DNA from: Legionellaceae bacterium
GTDB taxonomy: Bacteria > Pseudomonadota > Gammaproteobacteria > Legionellales > Legionellaceae
Direction: 5' to 3'
Length of the DNA stretch: 40,224 nt
Assembly (NCBI GenBank): GCA_947474165.1
Contig: CANJHO010000014.1
Location: 1 to 40,224 of the forward strand
The position numbers and the translations under genes were made by a program. The notes under the pieces were generated by a model, which saw nothing but the letters and a program-made list of their open reading frames with translations, was not told the origin of the DNA and did not search any database. This document shows positions 20,069 to 29,850 of the stretch, piece after piece (position 1 is the first letter of the stretch; every line of letters starts with the position of its first letter).

Positions 20069-20817
20069 ACGTCCTCTTCCTTAAAATGATGAATGACACT
20101 GACGAGATTGGCTTCAAGCACATCTTGCGTTGTGAATCCAAACGCAATCGGCAACGTTTCTTGGTTCTTAGGATTAACAAGCAGAACAGCCGGAAAAAAT
20201 CGCACGCCTAGTGCCTCTGCTTGCCCCTTGTCCAATCGTGAATCGGGAAGTTCGGGCGATCGTTTTCCATCCACGCTCACTGGAATCAATGGCAATTCAA
20301 AGCGCGTGCAAAAGTCTTGCAGGACAGCAATTTGTTTTTGGTCATAAGGGTTTTGGCTGCGGTAGAAAAAGAGCAGCCCATGCGTTTTTGAAAGCGTTTG
20401 AATTGCGGCCTTATTATTTTTCTCGCGCTCAGCATCGAGTATTTTCGTGCCAATACTTGAGGTGGGGTGCGTGACTGAATAATCATACTCTGGATAATAG
20501 AGCATCGTTTTTTGAAAAAGATTTCTAAACCGTGAGGATTCTTGTAGCCAGTAATCTTGCAATGCAAGAAACTCGCGCATGTCCTCCATTGATTTTGTTT
20601 GGCGCGCACGATGCATCGCTTCCATGGTGTAGAAGTGAAGCACTTTATCGCGCTGGGTATAGCTCAATTGACTAAAAGGTACGCCTTGTGGTTTTTGTTC
20701 TTTTTCAGCCACGGGAATCTTTGGTGTGTTGTACCAAAGAAAGCCAATGGGTGCTTCATCTGAAAATGCCATGGTCGTAGCTAGAATCAACGCTATGCTT
20801 GAAAACCATTTAATCAT
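20065..20817 (-). CDS. traF: TraF: F-type pilus assembly protein, thioredoxin-like fold
   Basis: Periplasmic pilus assembly factor. The 250 residues (F TraF: 247) include a signal peptide (about 1-19, MAFS-DEAP) and a typical N-terminal segment (GFLWYNTPKIP). The thioredoxin-like half starts at about 145, where GLLFFYRSQNPYDQ shows N-P-Y-D in place of C-x-x-C. Loss of the active-site cysteines is also known for F TraF, so this is expected. The start overlaps the traN stop by 8 nt. Confidence 0.93.
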   Translation of the reverse strand: MIKWFSSIALILATTMAFSDEAPIGFLWYNTPKIPVAEKEQKPQGVPFSQLSYTQRDKVLHFYTMEAMHRARQTKSMEDMREFLALQDYWLQESSRFRNLFQKTMLYYPEYDYSVTHPTSSIGTKILDAEREKNNKAAIQTLSKTHGLLFFYRSQNPYDQKQIAVLQDFCTRFELPLIPVSVDGKRSPELPDSRLDKGQAEALGVRFFPAVLLVNPKNQETLPIAFGFTTQDVLEANLVSVIHHFKEEDV

Positions 20818-22501
20818 GAGCTCGCCCCTCCTGATGGAGTCGCTCGATGTGAGCCTGATTTAAATTTGAAGCCATGCCTGCATCGGGTACATGCAGCCGG
20901 GACATGAGTTCTTGTTCAATCGGCGATAAATTAAGCTTGTCAAAATTGATGCGCTCCAATTCTTGAGGGGTTATCCCGCGACAATCAGGTGATTTTGCCT
21001 TGCCAAAGGGAATATGAAGCTGTGCATTACGACCTTCTTTTTGAATAATGGCACTGAGCTTTGAAGGAAAAACGCAATAAACATGGTGATAGTCGAGGTC
21101 GAGTTTATGCTTTCGGTATTTTCCAAGGGAAACGACACGATTTTCGTCTTTTGCTTTTTGAAGCACTTGCATGTCGGATGGGCAATGTTTAACCCAATCG
21201 CCCCATCCACTGTCGGTGCAGCAATCACGAAAGCCAAGAGGATATGATTTGCAATCTATCACCGATCCCGCAAAAATCTTAGCCATGCCTTCAGCAATTT
21301 GGTTGGTGGATACCTCACCTGCCACACCCGCCAATGCACCTAGCCGTGAAACGCCCTCGCTCATATCGTGGCTTTCTTCATTTTTAGTTGTGTCACAGGA
21401 GCCGTCGGTGCAGGGAAGCGATGGCATACAAATATCGGGTTGCGGAACACAGGTAGTTTCTTGGCACTCAAACGTTTGTGAATAAGCCGTGCACACGCCT
21501 AAGTTTTGCGCTACACAAGAGGACGTTGTTTGCGAGCAACCTTGATTGATCCACGACGTGCAGGTGCTATCAATATGGTCGATACATTGGTATTGAGTGG
21601 AGGCACCCCAACAGGCACGACTAATCGGTAATCCTTCGATGATTTTGGTGGCGTTCGGTTCAAGACAATGCTCACTTTTCTCAAGAATACACGTGCCATC
21701 GCTCGATTTATTTTTTAGAGCGGTACATGCATTTTTATTCCAAACATCTTCACTTAAACGCTCAGTGACCGTGAAATTTAAGTAGCTCCCTTTTGCAATG
21801 CCCTTGCTATACAGCGTGAGATCCAATTGACTACATGTTGGAGTTTGCGTAACGGGTACAGGCATATTTCTGCGTTTTTTCGTAACAGTCACTGTAACTG
21901 CGATGCTTTCACAATGAGGACTCAGGTGAACCAGATTAGCCGCACTGCAATTCCTTTCCCCTGGGAAACACATGCTTAAATTGAATGTAGTGTAACGTCC
22001 AGCTCTAGGTAATGTTCGTGCGAATTGATGCGTTTGAGTCTTGATCTGAACATGTAGCTCATCATGACAGATGGACGGTCTGTAGTTCACATTTTCTTCG
22101 CATGCATGCGTTGTTGTATTGGTCGTGCAAATAGGTGGTGCTTCATAACAACCGCCTGTCTTAACGGTGTCACTTCCTTCAATCAAATGCTCGGCATATT
22201 GCATTTCTGGACTATTGGGATTGGCTATGACCTTTGTTCGTGTTTTGCCTTCTGTGTAAATGAGCTCGGAGGTTTCATTTTTATGAACATTGGCAAGCCC
22301 TTGGTTTTTTAGTCCATCATTATTTTCAGTAGGGTTGAGACTAGCCTCTGGTGGGTTTGAAGTAAATCCGCTTAATGCCTCACCAGGCTTAAATTGTTCA
22401 AGCGCACGTTTAAACGCATCACCTGTATCTAATGGTACAGCTGTTTCTGCACGCACGAATGTGCTGAATATTAGCATTGTCATTCCAATCACCTTAACCA
22501 C
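20810..22501 (-). CDS. traN: TraN: outer-membrane mating-pair stabilisation protein
   Basis: Cysteine-rich outer-membrane protein that stabilises contact with the recipient. The 563-residue protein (F TraN: 602) has a signal peptide at 1-18 (TFVRA-ETAV). Cysteines are scattered at 118-197, and a dense cluster lies at about 297-369 (CWGASTQYQC, then CTSWINQGC, CVAQNLGVC). The C-terminal part (CKSYPLGFRDCCTDSGWGDW) is a recognisable TraN signature. The start is GTG 22501, with AGGAG 8 nt upstream inside trbC; an ATG at residue 7 is an alternative. In F relatives, TraN variation sets recipient preference, so the central region may differ between elements. Confidence 0.93.
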   Translation of the reverse strand: MVKVIGMTMLIFSTFVRAETAVPLDTGDAFKRALEQFKPGEALSGFTSNPPEASLNPTENNDGLKNQGLANVHKNETSELIYTEGKTRTKVIANPNSPEMQYAEHLIEGSDTVKTGGCYEAPPICTTNTTTHACEENVNYRPSICHDELHVQIKTQTHQFARTLPRAGRYTTFNLSMCFPGERNCSAANLVHLSPHCESIAVTVTVTKKRRNMPVPVTQTPTCSQLDLTLYSKGIAKGSYLNFTVTERLSEDVWNKNACTALKNKSSDGTCILEKSEHCLEPNATKIIEGLPISRACWGASTQYQCIDHIDSTCTSWINQGCSQTTSSCVAQNLGVCTAYSQTFECQETTCVPQPDICMPSLPCTDGSCDTTKNEESHDMSEGVSRLGALAGVAGEVSTNQIAEGMAKIFAGSVIDCKSYPLGFRDCCTDSGWGDWVKHCPSDMQVLQKAKDENRVVSLGKYRKHKLDLDYHHVYCVFPSKLSAIIQKEGRNAQLHIPFGKAKSPDCRGITPQELERINFDKLNLSPIEQELMSRLHVPDAGMASNLNQAHIERLHQEGRAHD

Positions 22502-22916
22502 CGCTTAATCTCCTAACATCACTCACGGTCAAACCACTATCACCATGCCCTGCGATTTGTAACAAACCATCACTCAAAGACAAATTGCCATAGAGCACAT
22601 CAAACGCTTTCCCGTTATCTACAACGAGCGCTGGGACTTGTTTAATCCCAAATCGCTCAAAAGCGGTTGGATCAATTTGCAGGTTCAGGTTCGGAATTGT
22701 TTTTGAAAGCGCTTGAATACGCCGAACGGTTGCAGGCATTGAATTCTCAACAAGCCCATTAAGAAACGCCGGGATATTTAGACGTGCGCTTTCGCTCAAT
22801 GTCTGCTGTAGTAAACGCTCAGGCATTGAAAAGCTAACAAATACTTGTGCTGTCGGCGCACTCATCGCCTCAAACACCACAAGGCTCATGATGACTCCCA
22901 GCATTGACTTACTCAC
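22494..22916 (-). CDS. trbC: TrbC: F-type pilus assembly protein
   Basis: Periplasmic pilus assembly protein of the F-type TrbC family. I prefer the GTG at 22916, which has AAAGGGG upstream and lies 20 nt after the traU stop. It gives 140 residues with a clean signal peptide (MSKSMLGVIMSLVVFEAMSA, then PTAQ). The ATG at 22967 would add 17 charged residues ahead of the signal and overlap traU by 31 nt. The core reads AQVFVSFSMPERLL, followed by FGIKQVPALVVDNG, a DsbC-like half. It is shorter than F TrbC (212) and keeps only the conserved domain. Confidence 0.88.
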   Translation of the reverse strand: MSKSMLGVIMSLVVFEAMSAPTAQVFVSFSMPERLLQQTLSESARLNIPAFLNGLVENSMPATVRRIQALSKTIPNLNLQIDPTAFERFGIKQVPALVVDNGKAFDVLYGNLSLSDGLLQIAGHGDSGLTVSDVRRLSGG

Positions 22917-22936
22917 GATAACGACCCCTTTTTTAG

Positions 22937-23926
22937 TTACAAAAATGTACAATTTCTTTTTCGCCACACCAAAAAACCATACTGGTCAGGCGTATGCGGT
23001 TTAATCTTGCCCGCTTCCCATGTAAGCGTTGATGCACCGGTTGGATAACAATGCCCACCATCGGCGACTTGATTGACCATCTCGTAGCGATAGCGTGACT
23101 TTGGAATCGTTGGGTAGTGGTGCTCGGTGCAAATGGCGCCTTTATCAGGACTGGAATCAGGAATAAGATATTCTCGATGCAGTTTGTAATTCAGGCGCTC
23201 CGTTAAGAGAAGGGCTGTTTGAACCGGTGATACGGGTGCATTAACGTGTCCTGTTAATGGGTAGTGGCTACCTTGTGCACCCGCACACCAAAAAAGACTA
23301 TCTAATGGAAGGGACTGGAGTGTTGAGGAAATACTGTCCGCAGCACAGGAGGTTTGTGCAATGGGATTACCGAATAAAGTAGCCTCTGGGTTCAACACAA
23401 AACTCATTTCTGAATCTGACCATAGGGGATCAAGCTCGGTTAAATAGGCGATATCAAAGTCGCCAGTCTGTAAACAACCAACGCTCGTGATGATATTAAG
23501 CCAATTAAGCAACGGGTATTTGTACCAATGTACGTGATAAAATGCACCGACCTCGCCTTGCCCTACATGATGTTGACCACCACGGGATTGCTTCGCCCCA
23601 AGCTTGACTTGATGTCCGCCCAAATTTACCAAGCAGTATGGCGTATCGGTTACATCCACAAGAGCCTGTGGTTCCCAAAAGCCAATATTAAGACCTACTC
23701 GCCATCCGATAGACGATGGACAAGTACCGATTGGCGAGGATGCATTGCGCGTGTCAGGCAGATGACTCCCCACGATTTTCGAGCCACCGATTGACAGTGG
23801 GAATAGACATCGCCAACAAACATCTTTAATCGGATTCACAAAGTGCCCCGTGCAATGAGATGCGTCTGCCGCTCCGGTTAATGTGAGTAGCGCACTTAAA
23901 ACAATTCCTTTAAATTTCATCGCCAC
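22937..23926 (-). CDS. traU: TraU: F-type pilus assembly and DNA transfer protein
   Basis: Periplasmic protein important for DNA transfer and pilus assembly in F. The 329 residues match F TraU (330). A signal peptide (to about ADA-SHCTGHFVNP) is followed by the family hallmark NPIKDVCWRCLFPLSIGG. Many cysteines are present (YCLVNLGG, SVGCLQTG, TSCAADS, FWCAGAQGSHYP). It overlaps the traW end by 17 nt. The product requires disulfide formation, which fits the presence of trbB in the same operon. Confidence 0.95.
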   Translation of the reverse strand: MAMKFKGIVLSALLTLTGAADASHCTGHFVNPIKDVCWRCLFPLSIGGSKIVGSHLPDTRNASSPIGTCPSSIGWRVGLNIGFWEPQALVDVTDTPYCLVNLGGHQVKLGAKQSRGGQHHVGQGEVGAFYHVHWYKYPLLNWLNIITSVGCLQTGDFDIAYLTELDPLWSDSEMSFVLNPEATLFGNPIAQTSCAADSISSTLQSLPLDSLFWCAGAQGSHYPLTGHVNAPVSPVQTALLLTERLNYKLHREYLIPDSSPDKGAICTEHHYPTIPKSRYRYEMVNQVADGGHCYPTGASTLTWEAGKIKPHTPDQYGFLVWRKRNCTFL

Positions 23927-24545
23927 TCTCCTTAATCACGACTTCTGAAACCTGTAAACGGCTCTGATCTCGTGTGACGGTTGCAGGAACTGCGCTTAAT
24001 TGAAAACGTGCGGACAAGCGTCCGCCTTGGTCAAAATAAATTGCGCCTTCCAATACCTGTTCGGCATCGCGCACCGCACCACCGGTTAAAATCAGTTTTG
24101 GATTTTGGCATTGGTGCTGTTGCTTTTGCGCCCAAAGCAATTGCGCTTTGTCATCGGCATTAAAGAAGATCCAACAAGGGGCATAATTAGGGCGTTGCTC
24201 CAATCCATTGACGCGCGTACCCGCTGGAAAAATCACTTGACCATGCTCATCTAAAATTTCGGTCGTTAAAATCACGGTTGGATCGTAGTGGTAGCTGCGT
24301 TTAAACGTTGCGCGAGGTAATCCAACTGGATTCGGACGATTAGCCGTTCGCTCTGCACGTGCCTGCCATTCAGACTCCATCGCATGCAGCTCGCCACTCG
24401 CTGTCAGTTTTTGTAATCTGAGATCAATGAAATCTAAAAAGCTCATTTCACCAACGGGAAAGGTCTCGCCCACAACGCCAAAGGATTTTGAAAAACTTAA
24501 CGTTCCCATACAAGCCAACATTAACCCAAAAAACACGCACTTCAT
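23910..24545 (-). CDS. traW: TraW: F-type pilus assembly protein
   Basis: Periplasmic pilus assembly protein that works with TraU and TrbC. The 211 residues equal F TraW (210). The N-terminal signal peptide (MKCVFFGLMLACMGTLSFS) is followed by FGVVGETFPVGEMSFLDFI. The C-terminal half has the conserved pattern FPAGTRVNGLE, WIFFNADD, KLILTGGAV and IYFDQGGRL. The start overlaps trbI by 4 nt. Confidence 0.95.
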   Translation of the reverse strand: MKCVFFGLMLACMGTLSFSKSFGVVGETFPVGEMSFLDFIDLRLQKLTASGELHAMESEWQARAERTANRPNPVGLPRATFKRSYHYDPTVILTTEILDEHGQVIFPAGTRVNGLEQRPNYAPCWIFFNADDKAQLLWAQKQQHQCQNPKLILTGGAVRDAEQVLEGAIYFDQGGRLSARFQLSAVPATVTRDQSRLQVSEVVIKESGDEI

Positions 24546-24868
24546 GATTTACCTCTCATGGCTGCGGCAAGCAGTGGAATAATAGATGTTGTTATATCCT
24601 GGCCACTGGAAAGGACATGAGCACTATCAAAAATGACGACGTGATGGCTTTGCGCATAAGCATCAAGCACATCTTTGAGCTTACGATTAAAGGCCTCGCT
24701 TGATCTTTTCACGCTCTCATTCGACGCATGATGAAGTGCCAATTGATGAATAAATTGACCTTTGATGTGGTTTAGATCGATGGTCACAACATTTGATGAA
24801 GGTTTCATCCACACCAGCGTCAACATAGTCAACGCAATAGCACTTACAACCACAGGCAATTGCTTCAT
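24542..24868 (-). CDS. trbI: TrbI: F-type conjugation inner-membrane protein
   Basis: Small inner-membrane protein that affects pilus extension and retraction in F. The 108 residues (F: 128) contain one N-terminal membrane helix (about 5-22). A periplasmic domain follows with VVTIDLNHIKGQFIHQLA and VVIFDSAHVLSSGQDIT, both recognisable for F-type TrbI. It overlaps traC and traW by 4 nt each, in the canonical F position. Confidence 0.88.
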   Translation of the reverse strand: MKQLPVVVSAIALTMLTLVWMKPSSNVVTIDLNHIKGQFIHQLALHHASNESVKRSSEAFNRKLKDVLDAYAQSHHVVIFDSAHVLSSGQDITTSIIPLLAAAMRGKS

Positions 24869-27462
24869 GATGTCACTGCCTGTTGAAGATTAGCGACTCG
24901 TCGAACCGCGTCACTCATTGAAACGCCTTCTGCAACTAATGCTTCAATCGTTCCAAATACATCGCCGCTGGTTGAGAACAATGCTGTTGAAAACGGATCG
25001 GCAAAGTAACGATGGAAGGTATGACACGTTCCAAACTGCATCATCAGGCTTGAAAAACCCTGACCATGCGCCTCCCCAAAAGACTCAATCATTTTGACTT
25101 GGCTTGGGGTAAACGCCTTGGGATGGTCATCCATATATCCTTTAAATCCACCTTGGCGCATGATAATTTTGGTATCACTACTGGCCGCAATCGCTTGACC
25201 TTGAATGGATGCGCTCGTGTCTTCTAAATACTGCGTGATGACAGAGAAGCCGCCGTTATGCTTACGCGCGGTACGAAATCCTTGCGCAATGAAATTGGCC
25301 GCCACGGGGTTCGAACCTAATAAAAATCGCCAGGCCTCATCAATGAAGCACTGTTTTCTAATCCGTCGGTCGGTTTGGTAGAATTGTCCTTGAATGATGA
25401 CAATCATTACAAACATCACAATGGTTAAAAGCTCAGGATTGTTTTCAAGGGCGCCCATCTCAAGTACAACAAAATTTGATTTATTTAAAAGCGGCGTGGG
25501 GCTATTAAACATCGCGCCATAAATGCCATCACGACCATATTGATTGAGAAGGACTATCAAATCTTTTAAACGCCGATCGTTATCTGATTCAGGCATTAAA
25601 AGCATCTCGCGCAGGCACTCAATGACATCATCAATACAGGCATCCCTGCCATTCTTTTTCCATACTGCAAGTGTTGCTTGCAAAAGCCAGGCGTTTTGTA
25701 CCGCATCCAATTCAGCCCGAGGGCTTGCCATAAGGCCTAATAAATCTCGAATTTGAACGTAATCGTTTACCTGCTCCCCTTCAATTTCGGTCACGCCATC
25801 AAAATCAAACAGCGTAAAAGGATTGAGAGAGAGCGTTGATGCATCGATATAAGTACCGCCCACCATTTCACACAAATGTTTATACGAGCCGCCTAAATCA
25901 ATGACAAACGTCAGATGATCACGTGATTGCGCTTCTTGAAGGAGCGCCAATTGAAAAAAGGATTTACCAGAACCACTTGATGCAACGGTTAGTCGGTTGT
26001 AATTGGTAATGGGCAAATTTTTGTCATCAAACGGATCGTAAAAAAATAATTGATGGCGATAGGTTGGTAAAATTAAGCCTGAACGTGAGCCTTTAAATTC
26101 AGCAACGATAGGTAGCAAATTGGCGACATTATAATGACTTAATGGTTTAGTCATCCCCATGAGTTCAAAACTTCCAAACAAGCCTTCGCTTAACAAAAAA
26201 GGTAGACACCCCAGATATCGCAGCCATTGTTTACAAGGGGCGGGGGTTAAAGTAAATTCACATTGTCGGAAGGCACTAATGGCCTTGGCTGTGTGTTCAC
26301 GTGCTTTTGCCTCCGTTGTCAAAAGCATCACATTATAAAACGTTGGAAAAATCTCTAAATTTCCTTTGCTTCCCTCGTCATGCACAATAGACCACTCTTC
26401 AAGCTCATCGCGTAGGCCGGGATTAATAAACAGTTGCACGGCATTGAGGTTATCCGAAAGCGATTTTGCACGACGCTTGGCCGTTGCACGCAGACGCTCT
26501 TGATTCGCGCCTCGGATTGTAAAGCTGATGACAAACGGGCATTGAATGCCGTGTTCTGGGTGCATAAGATTGGCGAACAAATCAGGTGTTTGCCAGAGCG
26601 CCCAAGGTGTATGCTTCTTAGGATATCCTGACAGCTCGCATTGAACTGCACGAACTTTTTGCACATCGCCCATGATGTCCGTCGTTGAAAAGTCCATTCC
26701 TCGGTCAAAAACCTCAACGATTGTTGATGGATCAACAATTGAATCTCGAATCAGTGCGCCATGTTCATTGATCTCTGGCCACTCGATGTCATTAAGATTA
26801 GGCGATGTGAGTGTTCTCAAAAGACGTTGAAAATCAAATTTACCAACACGCTCAAAAGCCAAGCCGGCCACTTTCAATTCAGACGCCCAGTCATCACGAA
26901 GAAGACCCAACCGCGTTTGAAAATCGCCGGTCTTTTTCATGGAAAGGAAAAAATAACAGCGATAATCGGCCAATTGCGCCGGTACGTTGCGCCCATTGGG
27001 ATAACCGTTTTTTACCGCCTTTAAATGAAACTCAATACTCTGGCGGGCAAGCTCCGCATATATTCCACCTTTTTTTAAAATAGGTTCAAAGTTGCGTGCC
27101 AATTCGCCACCAATATAATGGTGCTTATACAACATCACGGTGCAATCAACGCCAATGGGTAATTTCGTTTTAAAGAGCTCGGCCATGGATTTCATCAGCG
27201 ACTCATCGGCGCCAGAGGCTGGCAATACATGAAGGCCAAAACCCGCTGTTGTCCGATTGATAAAGATGTCTTCTGCATCAATAGACTCATAAGGCAGAAC
27301 ACTTTTAAATGAAGGCAAATCGACTTCAACCAGTTTTTGAGCTCGGTGTTGATCTTTTATTGAAACTGGCGCCATGCCATCGGTTTCACCTAAGATCTGT
27401 GAAAACCGATGAAGCCCTGCGCGTGCTTTATCTCGTAATTCGCTAATCCATGAATCGTGCAT
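24865..27462 (-). CDS. traC: TraC: VirB4-family secretion ATPase
   Basis: Cytoplasmic ATPase that powers pilus assembly and the type IV channel. The 865 residues (F TraC: 875) have Walker A SSGSGKSFF at about 495-503 and Walker B QCFIDEAWRFL at about 704-714. RTARKHNGGFSVITQYLED lies further downstream. The N-terminal half is the TraC_F_IV domain. The start is ATG 27462 with GGAGAAAAC upstream, 9 nt after the traV stop. Confidence 0.96.
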   Translation of the reverse strand: MHDSWISELRDKARAGLHRFSQILGETDGMAPVSIKDQHRAQKLVEVDLPSFKSVLPYESIDAEDIFINRTTAGFGLHVLPASGADESLMKSMAELFKTKLPIGVDCTVMLYKHHYIGGELARNFEPILKKGGIYAELARQSIEFHLKAVKNGYPNGRNVPAQLADYRCYFFLSMKKTGDFQTRLGLLRDDWASELKVAGLAFERVGKFDFQRLLRTLTSPNLNDIEWPEINEHGALIRDSIVDPSTIVEVFDRGMDFSTTDIMGDVQKVRAVQCELSGYPKKHTPWALWQTPDLFANLMHPEHGIQCPFVISFTIRGANQERLRATAKRRAKSLSDNLNAVQLFINPGLRDELEEWSIVHDEGSKGNLEIFPTFYNVMLLTTEAKAREHTAKAISAFRQCEFTLTPAPCKQWLRYLGCLPFLLSEGLFGSFELMGMTKPLSHYNVANLLPIVAEFKGSRSGLILPTYRHQLFFYDPFDDKNLPITNYNRLTVASSGSGKSFFQLALLQEAQSRDHLTFVIDLGGSYKHLCEMVGGTYIDASTLSLNPFTLFDFDGVTEIEGEQVNDYVQIRDLLGLMASPRAELDAVQNAWLLQATLAVWKKNGRDACIDDVIECLREMLLMPESDNDRRLKDLIVLLNQYGRDGIYGAMFNSPTPLLNKSNFVVLEMGALENNPELLTIVMFVMIVIIQGQFYQTDRRIRKQCFIDEAWRFLLGSNPVAANFIAQGFRTARKHNGGFSVITQYLEDTSASIQGQAIAASSDTKIIMRQGGFKGYMDDHPKAFTPSQVKMIESFGEAHGQGFSSLMMQFGTCHTFHRYFADPFSTALFSTSGDVFGTIEALVAEGVSMSDAVRRVANLQQAVTS

Positions 27463-27471
27463 GTTTTCTCC

Positions 27472-27774
27472 TTAGCCGTGAGCGTTCAAAGTGGAGGTTT
27501 GTGCTGCACCCAATTCATTTAGGCGCCCATCATTTTGAGGCGTCACCCACACATAAGGATGCGCGGGATTACCTCGTTTTTGTTGATACGCAGAATGCGC
27601 ATTTTGAGCCCGAGCACCATCGGCATAATGTGTCATTGCATCAACCTGCTCGATGGTCATGCAACTATCACCCGCCGTTGCGTTACAACTAAATTCTGAA
27701 TTGATCGGTGAGCAGGCACTCATTAAAAGTCCTGCTGCACTGACTGTGAGAAGTGAAAACACGCGAAAGCTCAT
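27472..27774 (-). CDS. traV: TraV: outer-membrane lipoprotein of the core complex
   Basis: VirB7-like lipoprotein that anchors the TraK/TraB core in the outer membrane. A lipobox LLMSAC at about 16-21 predicts a lipidated cysteine. The segment CNATAGDSCMTIEQVDAM is characteristic of TraV. At 100 residues it is much shorter than F TraV (171), lacking the extended C-terminal part. The start overlaps the traB stop by 4 nt. Confidence 0.88.
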   Translation of the reverse strand: MSFRVFSLLTVSAAGLLMSACSPINSEFSCNATAGDSCMTIEQVDAMTHYADGARAQNAHSAYQQKRGNPAHPYVWVTPQNDGRLNELGAAQTSTLNAHG

Positions 27775-29135
27775 GGTTGAACTCCAGTTGATGCAAAGGA
27801 TTGATTAGAGGTATTGTCAATTTGCCCCAAGACTTCTGGCGGGACATTGAAGTTGGGCGAATCATCTTGATTCACAGAGTTAGCGGCGTTATTCATTGTG
27901 CCTCGCAGGGGTCTCATGAGACGCGTGCTTTGTGGACTATCTTGATTCGATGCATCCTCCGTCGGCTCTAAATAAAAGCCATCTTTAAACACAATCGTCA
28001 CCACATTGCCTGAGCCTACTTGAATGACGGGGTGGTATTGCTCTGCGCGTTTCACATAATATTGCGACAACACATCAGCGGCCTTTGATGCGCCACCATA
28101 GGCTGCATAAGGCCCAATATTCGATTGAGGCACAACGGATGCAGCTCCAAACGAGCTGATACTCTGCACTGATTGCGCATATTGTGCGGCAGAAGCAATC
28201 CCGGATAAGGCGCCACTAATACCCGCCCATTGCATGATTTTGTTATCACGCATTAACGGCACACCTTTCACGCCGACTTTACCGTTAAAGAACACCCAAC
28301 CGGTGACTTCTTTATCAATAATAGGTTCGCCCGGATGTGCGCACGAAATCTTATAAAGGGTTGCGAATGCACGCTCACTTGAAATATCGCCGTAGGCATT
28401 CCCACTGACGCGACAACCACGAAGGCGGGAGTGCTGGCCATTAGGGAGCGTGCCATCTTCCAAAAATTTAAAGAGCATCACGCCATTGTTTTTACTCTGT
28501 CCATTGACCGATGCATCGGCGTCAGCACCACCTAAAATCACGGCGCGTACCGACGTATTGGAGGGCACATAGCGATTGGGGTTTAAACGGGTTTGACTCT
28601 TCGCGTAATGTTTTCTGCGAAAAGAAACCGTGTGAATGCGCGCAGGTCGTGACACCATTTGGGTAAGATTATTCGCGATTTGATTCGCCCCACCGTTATG
28701 CCAAAGGCCGGATTGATTACCAGAGTTCGATGCAGTCGATGCGTTGATGAACTGTTGCTGTGCTGGACTCAACGGTGTTTCTTCTCTTTTTAATTGGGCG
28801 GTCTCTTGTAATCTTTGAGAAAGATCAAGTGCTTCCTTATCATGTGCCTCACGCATATCTTTCATCGATTGAGTGAGTTGACTCAGTTGCGTTTTGAGCG
28901 ACTCCAGTTCGCCCTGTTGGGCAGTCATGGCACTATCGGCATTGGCTTCGGTAAACGATTCATCAATGATGCCCGTTAAATCGTTAGCTTGATTCAGAGC
29001 CGCATGCTTTTTAGGCTTGGCGTCAGCTAACAATCCCACTACGATCATGGACAATATGAGAAGACCACCTCCAATTAAACTCATCATTCGCATTTGGCGT
29101 GATTTAATCAGACGATTGAGTTGAATATTAGCCAT
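27771..29135 (-). CDS. traB: TraB: VirB10-like core-complex scaffold
   Basis: Envelope-spanning scaffold that links the inner membrane with the TraV/TraK outer ring. From ATG 29135 (GAGG upstream) the product has 454 residues (F: 475). A GTG four codons earlier is possible but less likely. It has a short cytoplasmic N-terminus, a membrane helix at about 18-38 and a coiled-coil stretch at about 68-115. The VirB10-type C-terminal domain follows (VRAVILGGADADA, LRGCRVSGNAYGDISSERA, VTGWVFFNGKVGVKG, GNVVTIVFKDGFYLE). It overlaps the traK stop by 8 nt. Confidence 0.94.
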   Translation of the reverse strand: MANIQLNRLIKSRQMRMMSLIGGGLLILSMIVVGLLADAKPKKHAALNQANDLTGIIDESFTEANADSAMTAQQGELESLKTQLSQLTQSMKDMREAHDKEALDLSQRLQETAQLKREETPLSPAQQQFINASTASNSGNQSGLWHNGGANQIANNLTQMVSRPARIHTVSFRRKHYAKSQTRLNPNRYVPSNTSVRAVILGGADADASVNGQSKNNGVMLFKFLEDGTLPNGQHSRLRGCRVSGNAYGDISSERAFATLYKISCAHPGEPIIDKEVTGWVFFNGKVGVKGVPLMRDNKIMQWAGISGALSGIASAAQYAQSVQSISSFGAASVVPQSNIGPYAAYGGASKAADVLSQYYVKRAEQYHPVIQVGSGNVVTIVFKDGFYLEPTEDASNQDSPQSTRLMRPLRGTMNNAANSVNQDDSPNFNVPPEVLGQIDNTSNQSFASTGVQP

Positions 29136-29850
29136 GAGCGACCTCACGTACCCGATATAGGATGGCGGTTTCGTGGGATTTCAAAATGGGCTGAGACAAC
29201 TTCATGGCTGTGACGTTGTCGCCTTCGAACCATTCAGGCAATAGGTTAAGTGGTTTGGAGCTGCTGTTGTAGACTTCAAGCCGCTCGGCCTTCACGCCAA
29301 CGCCCGCCCAAATTTCTTTGGGAACTAAAGAAAGCCCCGCACCCATCCGCTCTGCACGTCCAAAAGGGTGGCTGATCGCCATGCCAGGCATAGGCTCGTG
29401 GCGTTCCATGTGATTGATAATTTCGAGCATTGCGTTTTGATGCGGGTCTTGCATTATTTTTGGACTCGCATCAATAGATGTCTTTGTGGTGTTGGAAGCC
29501 ACAGCTATTTTCGGTGCCAGAAGCTCAACTGTCTTGCCTAACCCTTCCTCACCCGTAACAGTCACTGAAAAATGACGCCCAGATTCGGTAGTCAAAAATA
29601 ACGTAAATGGACTTGATTGGGCCGTTAACATCACATAAACGCTACCATCTTGTTCATCGCGTTTAATGCCCATAGCGGTTTCAGGAAATATAGCCTCAAC
29701 AATTTTGTCGTTTTTAACGACCAGTCGGTTGTAGTTGGACTGGCTTAAATTGAGCGCCACGTCACTATTATCATGAACGGCAATAGAGGTTTGGCTCATC
29801 GCACTTGTTGCCAACAATGCCAATACACTGCCCATAATGATTTTACGCAT
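29128..29850 (-). CDS. traK: TraK: secretin-like core-complex protein
   Basis: Periplasmic/outer-membrane protein of the F core complex, equivalent to VirB9. The 240 residues (F: 242) have a signal peptide (about 1-19, TSAMS-QTSI). Recognisable TraK segments are LSQSNYNRLVVKNDKI, PFTLFLTTESGRHFSVTV and, near the C-terminus, KSHETAILYRVREV. It overlaps traE by 8 nt. Confidence 0.93.
   Translation of the reverse strand: MRKIIMGSVLALLATSAMSQTSIAVHDNSDVALNLSQSNYNRLVVKNDKIVEAIFPETAMGIKRDEQDGSVYVMLTAQSSPFTLFLTTESGRHFSVTVTGEEGLGKTVELLAPKIAVASNTTKTSIDASPKIMQDPHQNAMLEIINHMERHEPMPGMAISHPFGRAERMGAGLSLVPKEIWAGVGVKAERLEVYNSSSKPLNLLPEWFEGDNVTAMKLSQPILKSHETAILYRVREVAHG

Noticed and set aside
20151..20350. 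Loss of the CXXC motif in TraF as a mutation
   Set aside because: F TraF also lacks the thioredoxin active-site cysteines, so this is normal for the family.
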